A stretch of DNA of 64,000 bases. Source: Sycobia sp. Sy_11 (lineage: Eukaryota; Arthropoda; Insecta; Hymenoptera; Epichrysomallidae). A program made the translations under genes and the position numbers. The DNA lies in the NCBI GenBank assembly GCA_018907035.1, contig JACCIC010000381.1, positions 37,034-101,033 of the forward strand, written 5' to 3'. Every line of letters begins with the position of its first letter. Position 1 is the stretch's first letter. This document shows positions 10,663-22,262 of the stretch, piece after piece. Under the pieces are notes generated by a model, which saw only the letters and a list, made by a program, of their open reading frames with translations, did no database searches and was not told where the DNA came from.

Positions 10663-11655
10663 CTTTTATTTCTTTTCGTTGAAAATTAGAAGAAGACAAA
10701 CGAACAAACGGAAAAAGAAAAAAAAGTACAACGTGAGAAAAATAGAGCGTTACAGCCAAAGTTTTCGATTAAATAATTAAAAGCAAATAATTAAAAGCCG
10801 GCAATCTCAAGAGATAGTGGAGTGCGAGGGCGAAAACGCAAAAATTAGGGGCGACTGACGCAAAAAAAAACCAGAAAATATAAGAGAAAAAGAATTCAAC
10901 AATTTTCAAAAATTGTCAAAAAATTTACCAAAAATTTTTCCAGAATTCTTATTTCGGCTTTCGGATTCTCGATTTTGCAAAAAAGATTTATTTTGAAATT
11001 GTAATAGTTTTTCCTTTTTATATTTTTTAAGCGATGTAAAAAAAAATACAAAAATATAAAGAAAAAAAGGAAAACACAAAAAAACACAAAAAAAATAAAA
11101 ATATAGTTTATTTTTAGTTCTTTTATAACTTCTACAAAAAAATTTTTATTTTACAGTTTTCCAAAAAAAACTTTAATTTTTGGTTTTCGAAAAAAACAAA
11201 AATTTTAAATTTTTAGTTTTCACAAAAAAAAAAAAATTTCAATTTTTCGTTTTCAAAAAAAAGGAAAAAAAAAAATTAAAAAAAAATTTAATTTTAGTTT
11301 TCAAAAAAAAAAATTTTTAATTTTTAGTTTTCGAAAAAAAAAATTTTTAATTTTCAAATTATACTGCACAAATATTAGAGATATTACAATATCAAAATGA
11401 AGATCCGAAAGCGAAAAGCATAAAGGGGATAATCAATTTTGATCAAATTAAATTGAGAGTCGCGGTGGTGTGTGTATGTGAGTATACACAGATCGCTGAC
11501 TTCGCTATTTATAGTCGACTATGTGTAATGAAGAGAACTTTTAATTATATTTAATTTACACTAAATGTTCCTTATATCTGTAACGACGAAAATTTTATTA
11601 TTATATTATAATGGCGAATGTAAATCTATTTATATCAGTTATATTTTCATATTAC
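10663..11655 (-). other. A-rich 5' leader of Gypsy element
   Basis: About 1 kb between primer site and gag ATG, very A/T-rich with homopolymer runs (11040-11350) and many short upstream frames. No gene. Probably packaging and leader sequence. Confidence 0.7.
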
Positions 11656-11673
11656 GCCCCACGTTGGGCGCCA
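11656..11673 (-). promoter_or_regulatory. Primer binding site, tRNA-Lys(CTT) type
   Basis: On the minus strand TGGCGCCCAACGTGGGGC directly follows the 5' LTR. It is the exact complement of the 3' 18 bases, including CCA, of insect tRNA-Lys(CTT) as I know it. Confidence 0.9.
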
Positions 11674-12542
11674 TGTAACGGTGCGCGTGTCCGCCTCGAG
11701 CACGAGGACGGCGGGCACGGCCGTTGCAAATCTGTGCCCGATTGGGCGTAGCCCCGAAGGATTTCGGCGAGGGAGAGGGGCGGTCCGCGAAGGGCGAAAT
11801 ATCGCGTTGTGGGACGGCGCGTGGAATAGGATGGCTAATAGAGTACACTTGATGGTAATGGAAAAGAAAAGACAGATAATTAAAATTTAAATACGGTTTA
11901 ATGCCGCGGCGCCAAAGATACACACACGATGCAGAGAGAGAGAGAAAAGGAGCTGCCACTTACAGAGGGCCGGAACCTGCAGGTCTCGCAGCGCGTTCTC
12001 AAAGCGCAATAGCGCCTTCCTTTGCCGGGGGCGGCGGTGACGTTGACGTCCGGGATGGGGCGGTTATTCCGCGTAGAAGGGGCGGACGACAATTCGCCCG
12101 CTCGAGCTCGTATTCGGCGCGGGTACACTACACTCCCTTGCACCACTGTAGCACCACGAGCGCGTTACCGGGCACTCTCCCCGAGGACGAGGTACGAGGC
12201 GGAGGGAAACCTTGGAACACAAGGTAGGTTCCCACACACGATCCGTCGCGGCACGGCTTTAGCAACCAAAAAAAGAACACGGACGACGTGTGTAGAGGGC
12301 CGGTACGCGGTGTCTTCTCCTCGCGGCTCTCTTTCTTTCTGCCTAATTCGCGCGCGTGGCTGTCTCTCCCCACTCCCCGCTCTCTCTCTCACTTACCTCT
12401 CCGCCGGTGGTTGTGCGTCGGCCTCAAACATACAAACATTTCTACATATAAATATACAGATAAATATGTACATGCTACGGCTGGAGAGAGAGCAACGGGA
12501 CGGGGAAGGCAGGCGCACGCAGTGCTTGCGTTCCTCGTCACA
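11674..12542 (-). repeat. 5' LTR of Gypsy element
   Basis: 869 bp partner of 2791-3737, shorter by one 78 bp deletion. On the minus strand a TATTTATA-like box lies near the start, among pyrimidine-rich sequence. Confidence 0.95.
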
Positions 12543-12899
12543 ATATATATATATATATACATGTTAGAAGTTGTAAATAAAAAAATTTTTAATTAATAAA
12601 CAAATATAATTAAATTTTTTGATGATTTTAATATAAATTTTATTTATTAATATACAATTTATTATGTAGATAACTTTTTATGAAAATATTATTCATAATA
12701 TAAATTCATATTATTGAAAATTCATAAATTTTAATGTATCTAATATATATTTATTATAATGAAATAGGAAAATTATTTAAAATCATGATTTAATTTATAA
12801 ATTCATTTTATTAATAATATTTTTAATAGCAATATACATTTTATTATATTCTTATCCAATTTCCTCTCGCCCATTCTTTCCACTCAAATAATTTTGTAA
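12543..12899. other. AT-rich stretch, no gene seen
   Basis: Begins with an (AT)n run abutting the LTR. The rest is AT-rich sequence between the Gypsy insertion and the end of the next Polinton gene. Confidence 0.6.
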
Positions 12900-13074
12900 C
12901 CATGTGCGTATTATCAAGACGTTATGAATGGCACACATTGGTAAATTGATAATTGATGGTTTTGACACAGCACATATGAACCTTCACTCTGCATTGATTG
13001 TAATGAAGGACAATGCAACTCCTCCACATCCGATCTAATTCTGGAATTAAATTATTTTTTTTAGAAAAAGTGTG

Positions 13075-13195
13075 AAAAAATATTATAAAAGTATGAGAAA
13101 AGTATGAGAAAGTATGAGAAAGTATGAGAAAAGTATGATAAAAGTATGAGAAAAGAATGATAAAAGTATGAAAAAGTATGAACAAAGATGAATAA
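13075..13195. repeat. AAAGTATGAG minisatellite in intron
   Basis: About ten imperfect 10-11 bp units in the intron of the two-exon gene. The same minisatellite occurs in the matching intron of copy B (60196-60275). Confidence 0.85.
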
Positions 13196-13211
13196 TGATA
13201 ATAAACGTTTG

Positions 13212-13214
<3 letters not shown>

Positions 13215-13261
<47 letters not shown>
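13215..13261. repeat. (AT)n microsatellite
   Basis: About 47 bp AT run in the same intron. Confidence 0.95.
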
Positions 13262-13266
<5 letters not shown>

Positions 13267-13569
13267 AGATGATTGTAAAAGTTTGAAAATTACTTACATT
13301 TTTAGTAGAAAGTTTGATAACCATTTTTCTTGTCTCGCCCCTTCTCATACAATTTTCGCACTCCAATGCAACAAATTTTCTAATGTTCTTTTGAGTGGGT
13401 GATAAGGCATGTCACCAGAATTCCATTCATTTCCATGATATTCACGTTGCAGCCAGTCCACAGTTTTTTTTTCACTCCAAGTCAATTCGTTCCATGGAAA
13501 TGGTGACTTAAAGAGTTACACAGTTTGTTTTTTTCTAAAAACAACCTCATATTGTCGTACTCTTGACAT

Positions 13570-14239
13570 TATGCACTTCTATACACTTATTTTCGAAGCT
13601 GGAGTAATGACAAGAAATGTAATGTTTCGTGCTCACATTCTCATTTTATATCAAGATCCTCCGCCTCCCGAAATTAGCCCCCCTTTTACGATTGGTTGAG
13701 TGAAAAACATAAATATAGGTGTGTCTGGGTGAAGGAAGGTCAGTTTATTTAGTTTGAACTTTGATTAGAGAGAACGCTTATGCTTGTATGTAGGAGAGGG
13801 AACGCAATGATTTGATTGGACGAACGTAATCGAAGACCTAGTTGTCCTACCGCTCACATAGAAAGAAATCACTTTCCCAATTGGTTGCTAAAAAATGACA
13901 GGTGATGGTCTGTGATGATGAACTGAAAGGTTGATGTTCGATTGGTGGCAAGACGATATATCCCTCCTCCGGATTTTAAGGCAAGTTTAGTGTTTTCATC
14001 ATACTCAATATTTTCCATTCACCTCTGATTTCCCCTTCCTCTTCTTTACTTTCCTTTAAAAGAGGCCAATTTTTCTTGAAAGAACACACTCGCTGCAATG
14101 CAGCCACATAAGTACAGTTTAAGTTTCTCTCTTTTATGATTCTCTTGATTTTTTTTCTCTAAATTTATATCGCAGTAAAGAAGTTTGTTGGTGACTTTAT
14201 TCTTTTTTTACTAGTTTAATCGTAAACATAAAAAAGAAA
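13570..14239. promoter_or_regulatory. Bidirectional promoter with CCAAT-box array, copy A
   Basis: Separates the minus-strand two-exon gene from plus-strand PolB. ATTGG (inverted CCAAT) occurs at about 13692, 13815, 13880 and 13941, the last three about 60 bp apart. TATAAAAT near 13645 faces the two-exon gene. CTTTAAAAG near 14055 faces PolB and is shared with copy B. No open frame of note. Confidence 0.6.
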
Positions 14240-17200
14240 ATGGCTTCAATTGCATTTATCGAACGTCTTGTGCAACTTTACCGTGGAATTTTAGAAACTG
14301 TGCACATGTGCAGTAAGGATGATATTCGTTATTGGCTGGCTATGGCTGATTTATTCATGAAGGAAGTGAGGGAAAAAATGGAAGACTCTAATCTTTCTTG
14401 AGGAGAAAAGCAAAAGTGTTCCACTTGTTTTGTTAATATTTCGTGTATACAAGCAGAACTTGAATGGCACCTTCATCATGGAGCAAGTCTTAACTCTGAC
14501 GAGATAGAAGCTAAGGTGGAATGGCGTGATGTCCAATCTGCGTTTAAAAATCGAATTAGGTCTGATGTAGTTGTAAATTTGAATCATGTAGACTTTCTCA
14601 GCTTCTTAACTGAAGCAGAAAAGATTTTTCAAAATAAAGTGAAAGCATGCTTAGAAGAATTTAGTGCAATCAAAGTAAATTCTGATTTCATGTCACAGTT
14701 TGCCGTACAGAAAAATGGTGAGGAATTGACGGATATGAAATATTTTACGACACAGAGTGCTACAGTTTACCTGTCCACCGTTTACTGAACTGGTTTGAGG
14801 AATATATTAGGAATCCTCTTCTTGCACATTTGGAAGAGTTTCAGGAAAAGGATTCAGGATGGACCTTGAAAAGTATAAGTTTATGGATCAACATGAAAAA
14901 TTTTCTCCACATAAGGGCAGATCATATATACCTCTTCCGAAGTTCATAATATCAAAAAAGGCATGTGTTAATGTTCGTAATAGTGATAATCAGTGCTTTA
15001 AATATGTTATACTTTCAGCTTTATATCCTAATGTAATTAATCCTCAAAGGGTCCAGAATTATTATCAGCATACGAATGAATTGAACTTTGGTGATATTGA
15101 ATTTCCAGTTAAACTGAAAGATGTTCTAAAATTCGAAAAATTAAATATTATTTCTTTAAATGTGTATATGCTTAGAAAGATTGGACAGAAATATGTGGTA
15201 GCACCTTGTCACATTACATTCAACAAGAAGGAGAAACATGTAAACCTTCTCCTTATTCAAGATTACTACATCGATGAATTCGAAGAAAATAATATTCATG
15301 ATGATAATGCTAGCTCGCCGAAATACCATTATGTTTGAATTAAAAGTTTATCCAGACTTTTAAGCTCACAACTGAAGAAAGCCCAGGCAAAATCATTTCA
15401 TTGCGAAAGGTGTTTACAAATTTTTTATAATGAAGAGAAGCTGAAAAATCACGAATACTATTGTAACAATATGAGCGAATGCAGAATAAATTTGCCAAAT
15501 AATTCCAAGAACATTCTTAAATTTGAAGAACATAAAAAGAGTGACAAAGTGTCATTTGTCATTTATGCAGATTTCGAATGTCTGTTGCAGCCTACTCAAA
15601 ATGAGAACGCTTTTCAGCGTCACGAAGCGTATAGTATTGGATATTAAAATGTAGTTATGATGACAAATTACCGGCTTACAAATCGTATAGACAGAAGAGT
15701 ACAGATGACGAGACACCTGCACAGTGGTTTGTTCGTGAACTCAAATCCATTGAAGAGCATATCGATCGACTCTATAAGACAACGAAACCAATAAAACTGA
15801 CTGATCTGGAAGAATTACAGTTTCGATGGTCGTCTGTTTCTCATATATGTGGCAATCAATTTGAAAAGGATCAACTTCCTGTACGAGATCATTGCCATCT
15901 TACAGGACGGTATGTTTACTGGATTATTTAATAATTTATTTAATATTTTAGATAAAAAGTCAAAAGAAAAACAAGAATTTTTTTTCTCTCCAGTTTCAGA
16001 GGAGCAGCTCATAATTCATGTAACTTGAATTATAAAGACTCGAGATTTATTCCTATTATTTATCATAATCTTAATTATGATACGCACTTTATTTTAAAAG
16101 AAATTGGTACATCTTCGTTGATGCAATGTTGAGTTTCTCTAATACCCCACAACAAAGAAAAGTATATTTCATTTACCAAGTTCATAGTTGGATGTGAAGT
16201 GAGTTTTAGATTTATTAATTCATGGCAATTTTTACCATAATCTTTAGAAGAATTAGCATCATATCTACAAAATGTACCATTAGCTGTAAAGGAATTTGAA
16301 TTAGATGGATGAATTAGGTGAAAATATTCATCTCCTTGGGCGGAAAGGTATATTTCCATACGATTTTGTAGATGGATTAGATAAATTAACCTATATAAAA
16401 CTGCCAGAGAAAAACGAATTTTACAACCAATTAACCGATTCACATATTACCGATGAAGACTAAATGACTTTTACACAACTCCCGGATTGACATTTGCAGC
16501 AGCTCTTAAAATGACGAAAGTTGAATTGGAACTTCTAACAGATATTGATATGTTATTATTCATCGAATCAGGCATTCGAGGAGGAATAAGCCAGTGCTGT
16601 AATCAATATGCGAAGGCAAATAATCCGTACATGGGTTCGTCATACGATAAAAAAAAGAAGAAAAAAACACTTATATTATGATATTAATAATTTATATAGA
16701 TGGGCGATGGCACAACATCTGTCAACGGGAAAATTTAAATGGATTGACTATGAATGCAAACCAGATTTTTTCAATGCTCCAGTAGATTCAGATTTACGCT
16801 ATATTGCTCAGGTATATTTAGAGCATCTTGAAGAAATTCATGGCGAACATCGTAATTTACCTTTCTGTGCAGAACATCGTACACCTCCAGGCTCATCACA
16901 GAAGAAATTTCTCACTACTTTGGACGATAAGAAAAGATATGTTATTCACTATCGAACACTCGAACAGGCACTGGATAATGGTCTTCGGCTAAAAAAGGTA
17001 TATAGAATTTTGAGTTTTGAGCAAAACCATGGCTTAAACCATACATAGAGTTTAATTCAGAAAAGAGGAAACGAGCAAAGAATGAATTTGAAAAACTCTT
17101 TTATAAACTTTTAATTAATGCAGTTTATGGAAAATGCATCAAGAGAGAAAGATCTCGTGTGGATGTATGATTAGTGAATAAATTTACAGGTCGTTATGGA

Positions 17201-18295
17201 GCAGAAGCACGTATAGCTTTACCCAATTTTTATAGCTGTGCAATTTTCGATGAAAATTTGGTTGCTATACAGCTCAAAAAGACAAGTGTTACAATTAAAA
17301 AACCTATATACGTTGGTCTTTGCATTCTGGACTTATCAAAGACACTAGTTTATGATTTTCACTACTCTTATATGAAACAGCGAGTGGGAGAAAAATGTAA
17401 ACTGCTATATACTGACACCGACAGTTTGATATACGAAGTGGAAGACATTGATATGTATAAAATTATGAAAGAAGATATTCACAGATTTGATGCTTCTGAC
17501 TGTGACGAAAATAATCCGTATGGTATACCTCGATCAAATAAAAAAATTCCAGGATTAATGAAGGACGAATGTAATGGAAAAATCATGATGGAATTTGTTG
17601 GTTTACGAAGCAAAATGTATAGTATTTTAGTGGATGGAGGAGAAAAAGTCAAAAAAGCTAAAGGTATAAAATCGAATGTTGTAAAAAAGACAATTATATT
17701 TGAAGATTATCGAAAATCTCTTGATGACCTCGTCATACTATTAACAAATAGTACAGATACTTTACCGTGGGGGCACTATAGAATTATGGAAGAACATATG
17801 GCACAAGCTGCATGTGAAATAGAGAGGGAAATATTAAACGAAGCAAATCATCCAAAAGAGGGAGACATCGAGATAAAGAACGCTTACATAGAGACTAATG
17901 AAAGAGCAGTTGGAGTGGGACTAGAGAGTGATGTAGGAGAACTAAGACATGAAGTCAGTAATGAATCTAGAGTGACCCGTGTAGAGGTGCATGCAGAAGA
18001 GAGGGGGAATATCGAAACGAATGAAAATAGAGTGACAAAGGAGGAGGTAACGCTTTATGGCAATGAAAGCGAACCAATCACCAATGAATATGATGTATCA
18101 CTTGAAGTAATGAACGAATGGAATCCTAAAGAAATTTTGACAACGTTAGAGGGGATAAGCTTAATAGAAAGGGAAAAAGTTGAAGTGGGGAATAAGCTAT
18201 ATGAAGAGACTGATGGTGATGAAGAGCTCATTCGAGCAGTTGAAGAAGTCGAACGAAACTACTCACCTCCTCAAAAGAAAAAAAAATATAACTAA
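14240..18295 (+). pseudogene. PolB: Protein-primed DNA polymerase B, Polinton copy A
   Basis: Family B polymerase that would replicate the linear element from a terminal protein. Broken into several frames: a 53-codon 5' piece at 14240-14401, then 14468-14786, 14859-15338, 15370-15900, a short intron, and pieces to 18295. Visible motifs: exonuclease VIYADFECLL near 15560; CHLTGR and FRGAAHNSCN around the intron; motif [13 protein letters not shown] near 16680; motif B INAVYGKC near 17120; motif C YTDTDSLIYEVE near 17410, intact here. About 30 codons present in copy B are deleted near 17745. The C-terminal 180 residues are an acidic Glu-rich tail ending KKKKYN. Stops occur at about 14786, 15336, 16675 and 17046. 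Confidence 0.9.
15910..15993 (+). other. Spliceosomal intron inside PolB, copy A
   Basis: 84 bp, GTATGT donor, long T tract, CAG acceptor. Removing it restores the reading from CHLTGR to FRGAAHN. Copy B has an 86 bp intron at the same codon. Confidence 0.85.
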
Positions 18296-18392
18296 TTCTC
18301 AAGGTAAAATTTAATTTTATATTTTCTAAAAAAGAACAAACAAAGAATTATATTCATAATTTTAATTTATTCATTTCTTTTTGTTATATAGA

Positions 18393-18698
18393 ATGGATCT
18401 AGCTACTCTAAATAAAATTGCCGAGAGCGAGTTCCTACCGATGAAGAATTGTACAGAATTGGAGAAAAATAAGCAGTATATGGCGACTGCTCTCAAGCTA
18501 GTTAACACTCGATATGGTGCGAAAATTGTAGCAGAACTTGACGATAGTTTTCAAATATTTTTACCACAAAAGATATCGTCAGCAATATTAAAGGACCAAG
18601 AATTTTTCGAAAATCTAGCAAATACTGCAAATAAACGATGTTTATTTTTACTTTATCAAGACGGAAGTTGTTTTAAATTTGATAAATGTACTTCTTAA
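18393..18698 (+). CDS. Small Polinton protein, possible OB-fold ssDNA-binding protein, copy A
   Basis: 101 residues from ATG (MDLATLNKIAESEF), intact, about 100 bp downstream of PolB on the same strand. Aligns along its whole length with the copy B protein at 54613-54308. The pattern of short beta-prone stretches (YGAKIVAELDDSFQIFLP, then LFLLYQDGSCFKF) resembles an OB-fold single-strand binding protein, which would fit its place next to the polymerase. That is inference. I see no catalytic motif. It has stayed open while PolB decayed. Confidence 0.65.
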   Translation: MDLATLNKIAESEFLPMKNCTELEKNKQYMATALKLVNTRYGAKIVAELDDSFQIFLPQKISSAILKDQEFFENLANTANKRCLFLLYQDGSCFKFDKCTS

Positions 18699-18909
18699 GA
18701 AAGAATGCAATAAATATATTTCATGTTAAAACAAAAAATCATTTATTTTTGAAATAGTGATATACATGTATGCATAATAATTACATAAATAAATCAGATT
18801 ATAAAAATATTGCAATATTGTTTTCTTATTTACTGAAAAACTAATATCCTTAAACCTATTCTTACATAAATTAGTATTATTTATTAATTTGATTTATAAC
18901 ATACTTAAA

Positions 18910-19844
18910 TTAAAAAACTTCATTTTTATCTATACAACTATTATGTTCACTATTGAATCCTAGCCACTTTACGTATACGCGATTACCAGTTTTCTTTAAT
19001 ACTTTTTCAACTAGATAAATTTCAGGATACTTAGTTTTTTGCATTTCACTCTCATAAAAGCCACCAGAGACAGGTTTATCATAATAGTCGTTAATGTGAT
19101 AGGTTATTGGATTAGTCTTTATAACTCTTGTTATTCTAAAAATTTGAGTTGACCAGTTTGGTGTATATCCTTTTTGAAAAATATTTTTTATTTTACTTAT
19201 TCGTACATTATCTCCTACTTTGTATTTTGCTTTGTATTTTTCATATTCATATTTTCGATTGGAAAATGCTTCTTTATCTCTTCTGCATTTCTTTTGGTTA
19301 CATTTGAAGGCTCAATTCCTATTGTTCGATGCTTTCTTGAATTATAAACTTCGAGTAAATCTGGTAGGATATCCATCCATTTATAGTTTCCCTGCTTACT
19401 GAATTGTATCCACATTGCATTTTTTAATGTTCTATTAAATCGTTCACATATGCTTGCATGAAGATTACTGTGGGAAGAATATAGATTTATTTTATACTTT
19501 TTCACGAGATTTTGAAAGTGAGAATTGTAAAATTCTTTTCCTTGATCAGTTTGTAGATTGGATGGTACTCGTCCTTGTTTCAATATCTCATTCATAGCCT
19601 TAGTAACATCATTGCCACTCTTTGACCTTACTGGAATGGCCCATGCAAATTTTGAAAATATATCAATTAGAGTGAGTAAATAACGAAAACCTTTATTGTC
19701 CTTCGAGAAAGGAATCATTTCTACAAGATCAGCTTGCCATGTCTCATCTATTGCACGTATATCATATTCTCTTCGCTCATATCTACGACGTGCTGGTTTG
19801 TGCAACTCTTCAACCACTTTTTCGCGGTACATATTTTTTTTCAA
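18910..19844 (-). pseudogene. INT: Polinton integrase with chromodomain, copy A
   Basis: Retroviral-type DDE integrase. WQADLVEM, LQTDQGKEF and ASICERFNRTL give all three acids. An ELHKPARRRY lead-in comes before the core. The frame is open to 19215, then a frameshift. Downstream pieces hold an SH3-like region (NPITYHINDYYD) and a chromodomain (YLVEKVLK, YVKWLGFNSEHNS), where the expected Trp at the end is Cys. Convergent with the SSB-like gene. It would insert the element and the chromodomain may guide targeting. Its N-terminus overlaps the fibre-like gene by about 35 bp. Confidence 0.9.
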
Positions 19845-20217
19845 TCTCTTTTATAATATTATTTGTGTTTTTAACAAGTTCCGTTACGTTCTCTTTCAAA
19901 TTATCATATTTTTTAATAAGATCCCCCAGTTTTGCTTCTATGGACAAGCGAATACCTTCATGCTTTTGCTCACAATCTTGAACGTATTTAAGCGATTCAG
20001 AAATTTCAAATGATAACACATCTACTTGGGTCTGTAGTGCTATATTCAAAATTTTCACGCTAATTGCGTTATTTTCTTCTTTAGCTTCCCCAATATTACA
20101 AAATCGTTTACTTTCGATATCATAATTTCCATTCAATGTAGTATTGAAGCCAATACCTGGAGGGCCTCGACTCCCTTTCGAGACCTCTAACGTACTTCCA
20201 AACATGTCAAGACTCAT
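19810..20217 (-). CDS. Fibre-like coiled-coil protein, copy A
   Basis: 135 residues, intact. Starts MSLDMFGS, then a collagen-like SRGPPGIGF, then NYDIESKRFCNIGEA, a pattern found at the base of virus and phage fibre proteins (DGxYDIxNKRLxNV type). The rest is a long heptad-rich helix, as in a trimeric shaft. No membrane segment. Copy B has a 187-residue version at 52712. A virion fibre or spike is likely from family resemblance, not proven. Its 3' end overlaps the integrase start. Confidence 0.65.
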   Translation of the reverse strand: MSLDMFGSTLEVSKGSRGPPGIGFNTTLNGNYDIESKRFCNIGEAKEENNAISVKILNIALQTQVDVLSFEISESLKYVQDCEQKHEGIRLSIEAKLGDLIKKYDNLKENVTELVKNTNNIIKEIEKKYVPRKSG

Positions 20218-20248
20218 GTTGCTACTGATGAAATCGTCTATGAACGTA

Positions 20249-21206
20249 TCAATATATGCATCTTATTTCGCGTAATTCTTCAATAATGGATTGAATTTCA
20301 TTGACGTGATTGTTATTTCCAGCGGATTGTACGGCAGTTAGTAATCTTAGTCTCTCAACAAGCTCATTCGGATCATCCCAGTATTCTAACTCTATTGAAG
20401 AATTTTTCTTTGCTATTTTATATTTAGGTAAGATTGCTCCTCATCACTTTTTTTGTATGAGTAGCACTGTTGCGAAACATCAGTGCAATGATGTTGAAAT
20501 ATTTTAGACTCTTCGATGAGCGTATAGATCCATCTATGTTATGTTTTTTCCGGTCAGCACTTCTTGCTTCCAGAATACTGCGATAATTCTCACGATCTGC
20601 TGAACTTATCAGTGTATCGTCTGGTTCTTTTTTTATGAGAAGCTCCATTAGTCGATTACTTTTAGGATAAGTTAAATCTTTCACTTTTATTTTATTTTCA
20701 TCAAATATAATTTCAGAATCGCCAAGCATGTATATACCTCCAATATTTCTCACTCCATATATGTTATCAAATTTACTGCGTCTTTGATCTAAAACATTCG
20801 ATTTAACATTGTCTTCATGCATAGATTTGAATGTCGAATTCATCATTGAGTTATCTAATGAGGCAAAATCATCATCGGAATCATAATCTTTCATGGAAGC
20901 TGAGCGAATATTATTATCTATCATAAAACTCAACTTTTTTCGGGATCTAGTTGGTTTTCTAATGCTCTGATCATTCGAAATGAGATTAGAAGACTGTACA
21001 CTATTTGATTCGACAAGCTTTTCAAGTGGTGTAATGACAGGTTTCAATGTCTCTCCTACAACTTTTTCGAGATTCTCTCTCTCCTGTTTCAATAGTGCCG
21101 ACTTTCTAATGGCTTTACGAGCTTGCGAGAGCTCGCTAAGGATATTCTTTTCTTTTTCAAATTCCGATATGATGTCGTGTTGCTGTGTAAAATTGAACTG
21201 AGTCAT
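20249..21206 (-). pseudogene. YWDDPNELV-family Polinton protein (DUF8207-like), copy A
   Basis: Starts MTQFNFTQQHD with a helical region, then RKPTRSRKKL, then the conserved core NIYGVRNIGGIYMLGDSEI. A frameshift near 20430 puts the conserved end (YWDDPNELVERLRLL, AGNNNHVNEI) out of frame with the main ORF. Function unknown. It is a recurrent insect Polinton protein, always beside the ATPase in both copies here. Confidence 0.8.
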
Positions 21207-21236
21207 TAAGTTTTTTTAATTTCTTTTTATTGCAAA

Positions 21237-21917
21237 TCAGTCAAAGCCTTTTCTGCATCTTCCATTATCCATCGTTCTCTCTTTGTCAATAACAACAAAT
21301 CCATATTTATCATTTTTCCAGCATTCAGAACAAAGATTTTGCAAGTCATTAAATGTGAGATCAGTATTGACATGTTCATCATAAATATCTTTTAAATTCA
21401 CATCATCTTGACGATAAATTACTAACATATTAATATTATCTCTAATAAGATGTTTTGGAATATGAGCATATTATTGGCATAGGTAGAAGCAGTCTACACT
21501 TTTATGTCTCCCCATGCAGAAAAATGCCCTCACGTTATCCTGCTTCTCACAAGCTACATCATCAAAAATCATAATTGAATTGGGCAATGCTTTATCTGGT
21601 GATATTACAGATTCATGTTCACTAAACGGCAGATATGTCACACCTTCAATAGGTTCTAAAATTTTTTGCAGAAATTGCTACTTTAGCTGATTTAACGATT
21701 TTGAATAAACATACATATTCTCGAATCTAAGGCCGTTGGGATGAGTGATTAAAGCTACTAAGCTATTTGTTTTGATGGGCCCGCAGTTTTATGGGCCGCA
21801 GAATACTGCTCGTATACTATCTGGTCGTAACTGTCCATGCCACATTTTCCTTTTTTTCTGGATTCCAGAATCAAAGTTGGTGATGGGGAGTTTGATTTTT
21901 TGCTCAGTGAAATCCAT
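21237..21917 (-). pseudogene. ATPase: Genome-packaging ATPase (FtsK/HerA type), copy A
   Basis: Remnant of the A32-like packaging ATPase. ATG at 21917. The P-loop region reads CGP, then a stop, then NCGP with an inserted segment, so Walker A is destroyed. The C-terminal part is open (LVIYRQDDVNLKDIYDEH, CSECWKNDKYGF). Copy B keeps an intact version at 50977-51669. Confidence 0.85.
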
Positions 21918-22039
21918 GTTCCCGTGACTAAGTCAAATATATCATTGAACGATAAAAATATATAAATGCATGTTTTATAATTTTTTAAAAGCAGTTATAA
22001 AATAGTATCGAAGATGATGTTCATAAATCTTGATAACAG

Positions 22040-22262
22040 TCGAAACGTGGCGGAAGATTACTCGATAGAGTAATCAACAATTTACCATTTGAAATGCATC
22101 TTCCTGGATATCAATACTGTGGTCCAGAAACTAAATTAAAGAAGCGAATAAAAAAAGGTGATTCAGAAATTAATCCACTTGATCAGGTATGTAAAGAACA
22201 TGACATGCAGTATGCCAATAAAAACAGTAATCGCAATATTGCTGATATGAAGCTTGCATGAT
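22040..22262 (+). pseudogene. Phospholipase A2 domain (parvovirus VP1 type), copy A
   Basis: Contains HLPGYQYCGPETKL, a calcium-loop pattern (one Gly of the usual GPG is Glu here), and CKEHDMQYANK, the catalytic His-Asp dyad. In parvovirus and densovirus capsids this domain opens endosomal membranes during entry. Here it is followed in the same region by the pX-like protein. Stops lie upstream (near 22025-22035) and at 22260. Confidence 0.75.

Larger units (their letters stand above)
2791..12542 (-). mobile_element. Ty3/Gypsy LTR retrotransposon, nearly intact, nested in Polinton A
   Basis: Full LTR element read on the minus strand: 5' LTR 11674-12542, tRNA-Lys primer site, A-rich leader, gag, pol in the -1 frame, a third ORF, purine tract and 3' LTR 2791-3737. 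Both LTRs begin and end with TGT...ACA. The flanks are AT dinucleotides on both sides, so the target duplication lies within an (AT)n run and its length cannot be fixed. All three ORFs are open. By eye I count about 13 substitutions between the LTRs plus one 78 bp difference, so the insertion is young compared with the decayed host element. It is much GC-richer than its surroundings. Confidence 0.95.
12900..13569 (-). pseudogene. Two-exon Polinton gene, copy A (partner of 59704-60440)
   Basis: Unknown function. ATG at 13569 (MSRVRQYEVVFRKK). Exon 1 contains FPWNELTWSEKKTVDWL, matching copy B almost word for word, then donor GTAAGT near 13295 and an acceptor near 13046. Exon 2 encodes a Cys/His-rich end (HCPSL, then RTWL). 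Copy A lacks about 45 codons present in copy B near the N-terminus and has stops and frameshifts. Its terminal stop has been replaced by Gln. A TATAAAAT box lies about 75 bp upstream. It is transcribed away from PolB across a shared promoter. Confidence 0.75.

Noticed and set aside
13075..13195. Regular short repeats that could suggest a CRISPR array
   Set aside because: Units are 10-11 bp with no unique spacers and lie in an intron of a eukaryotic element. It is a minisatellite.
16075..16443. 122-codon minus-strand frame inside PolB of copy A
   Set aside because: The opposite strand carries clear PolB sequence there. This is an antisense shadow.
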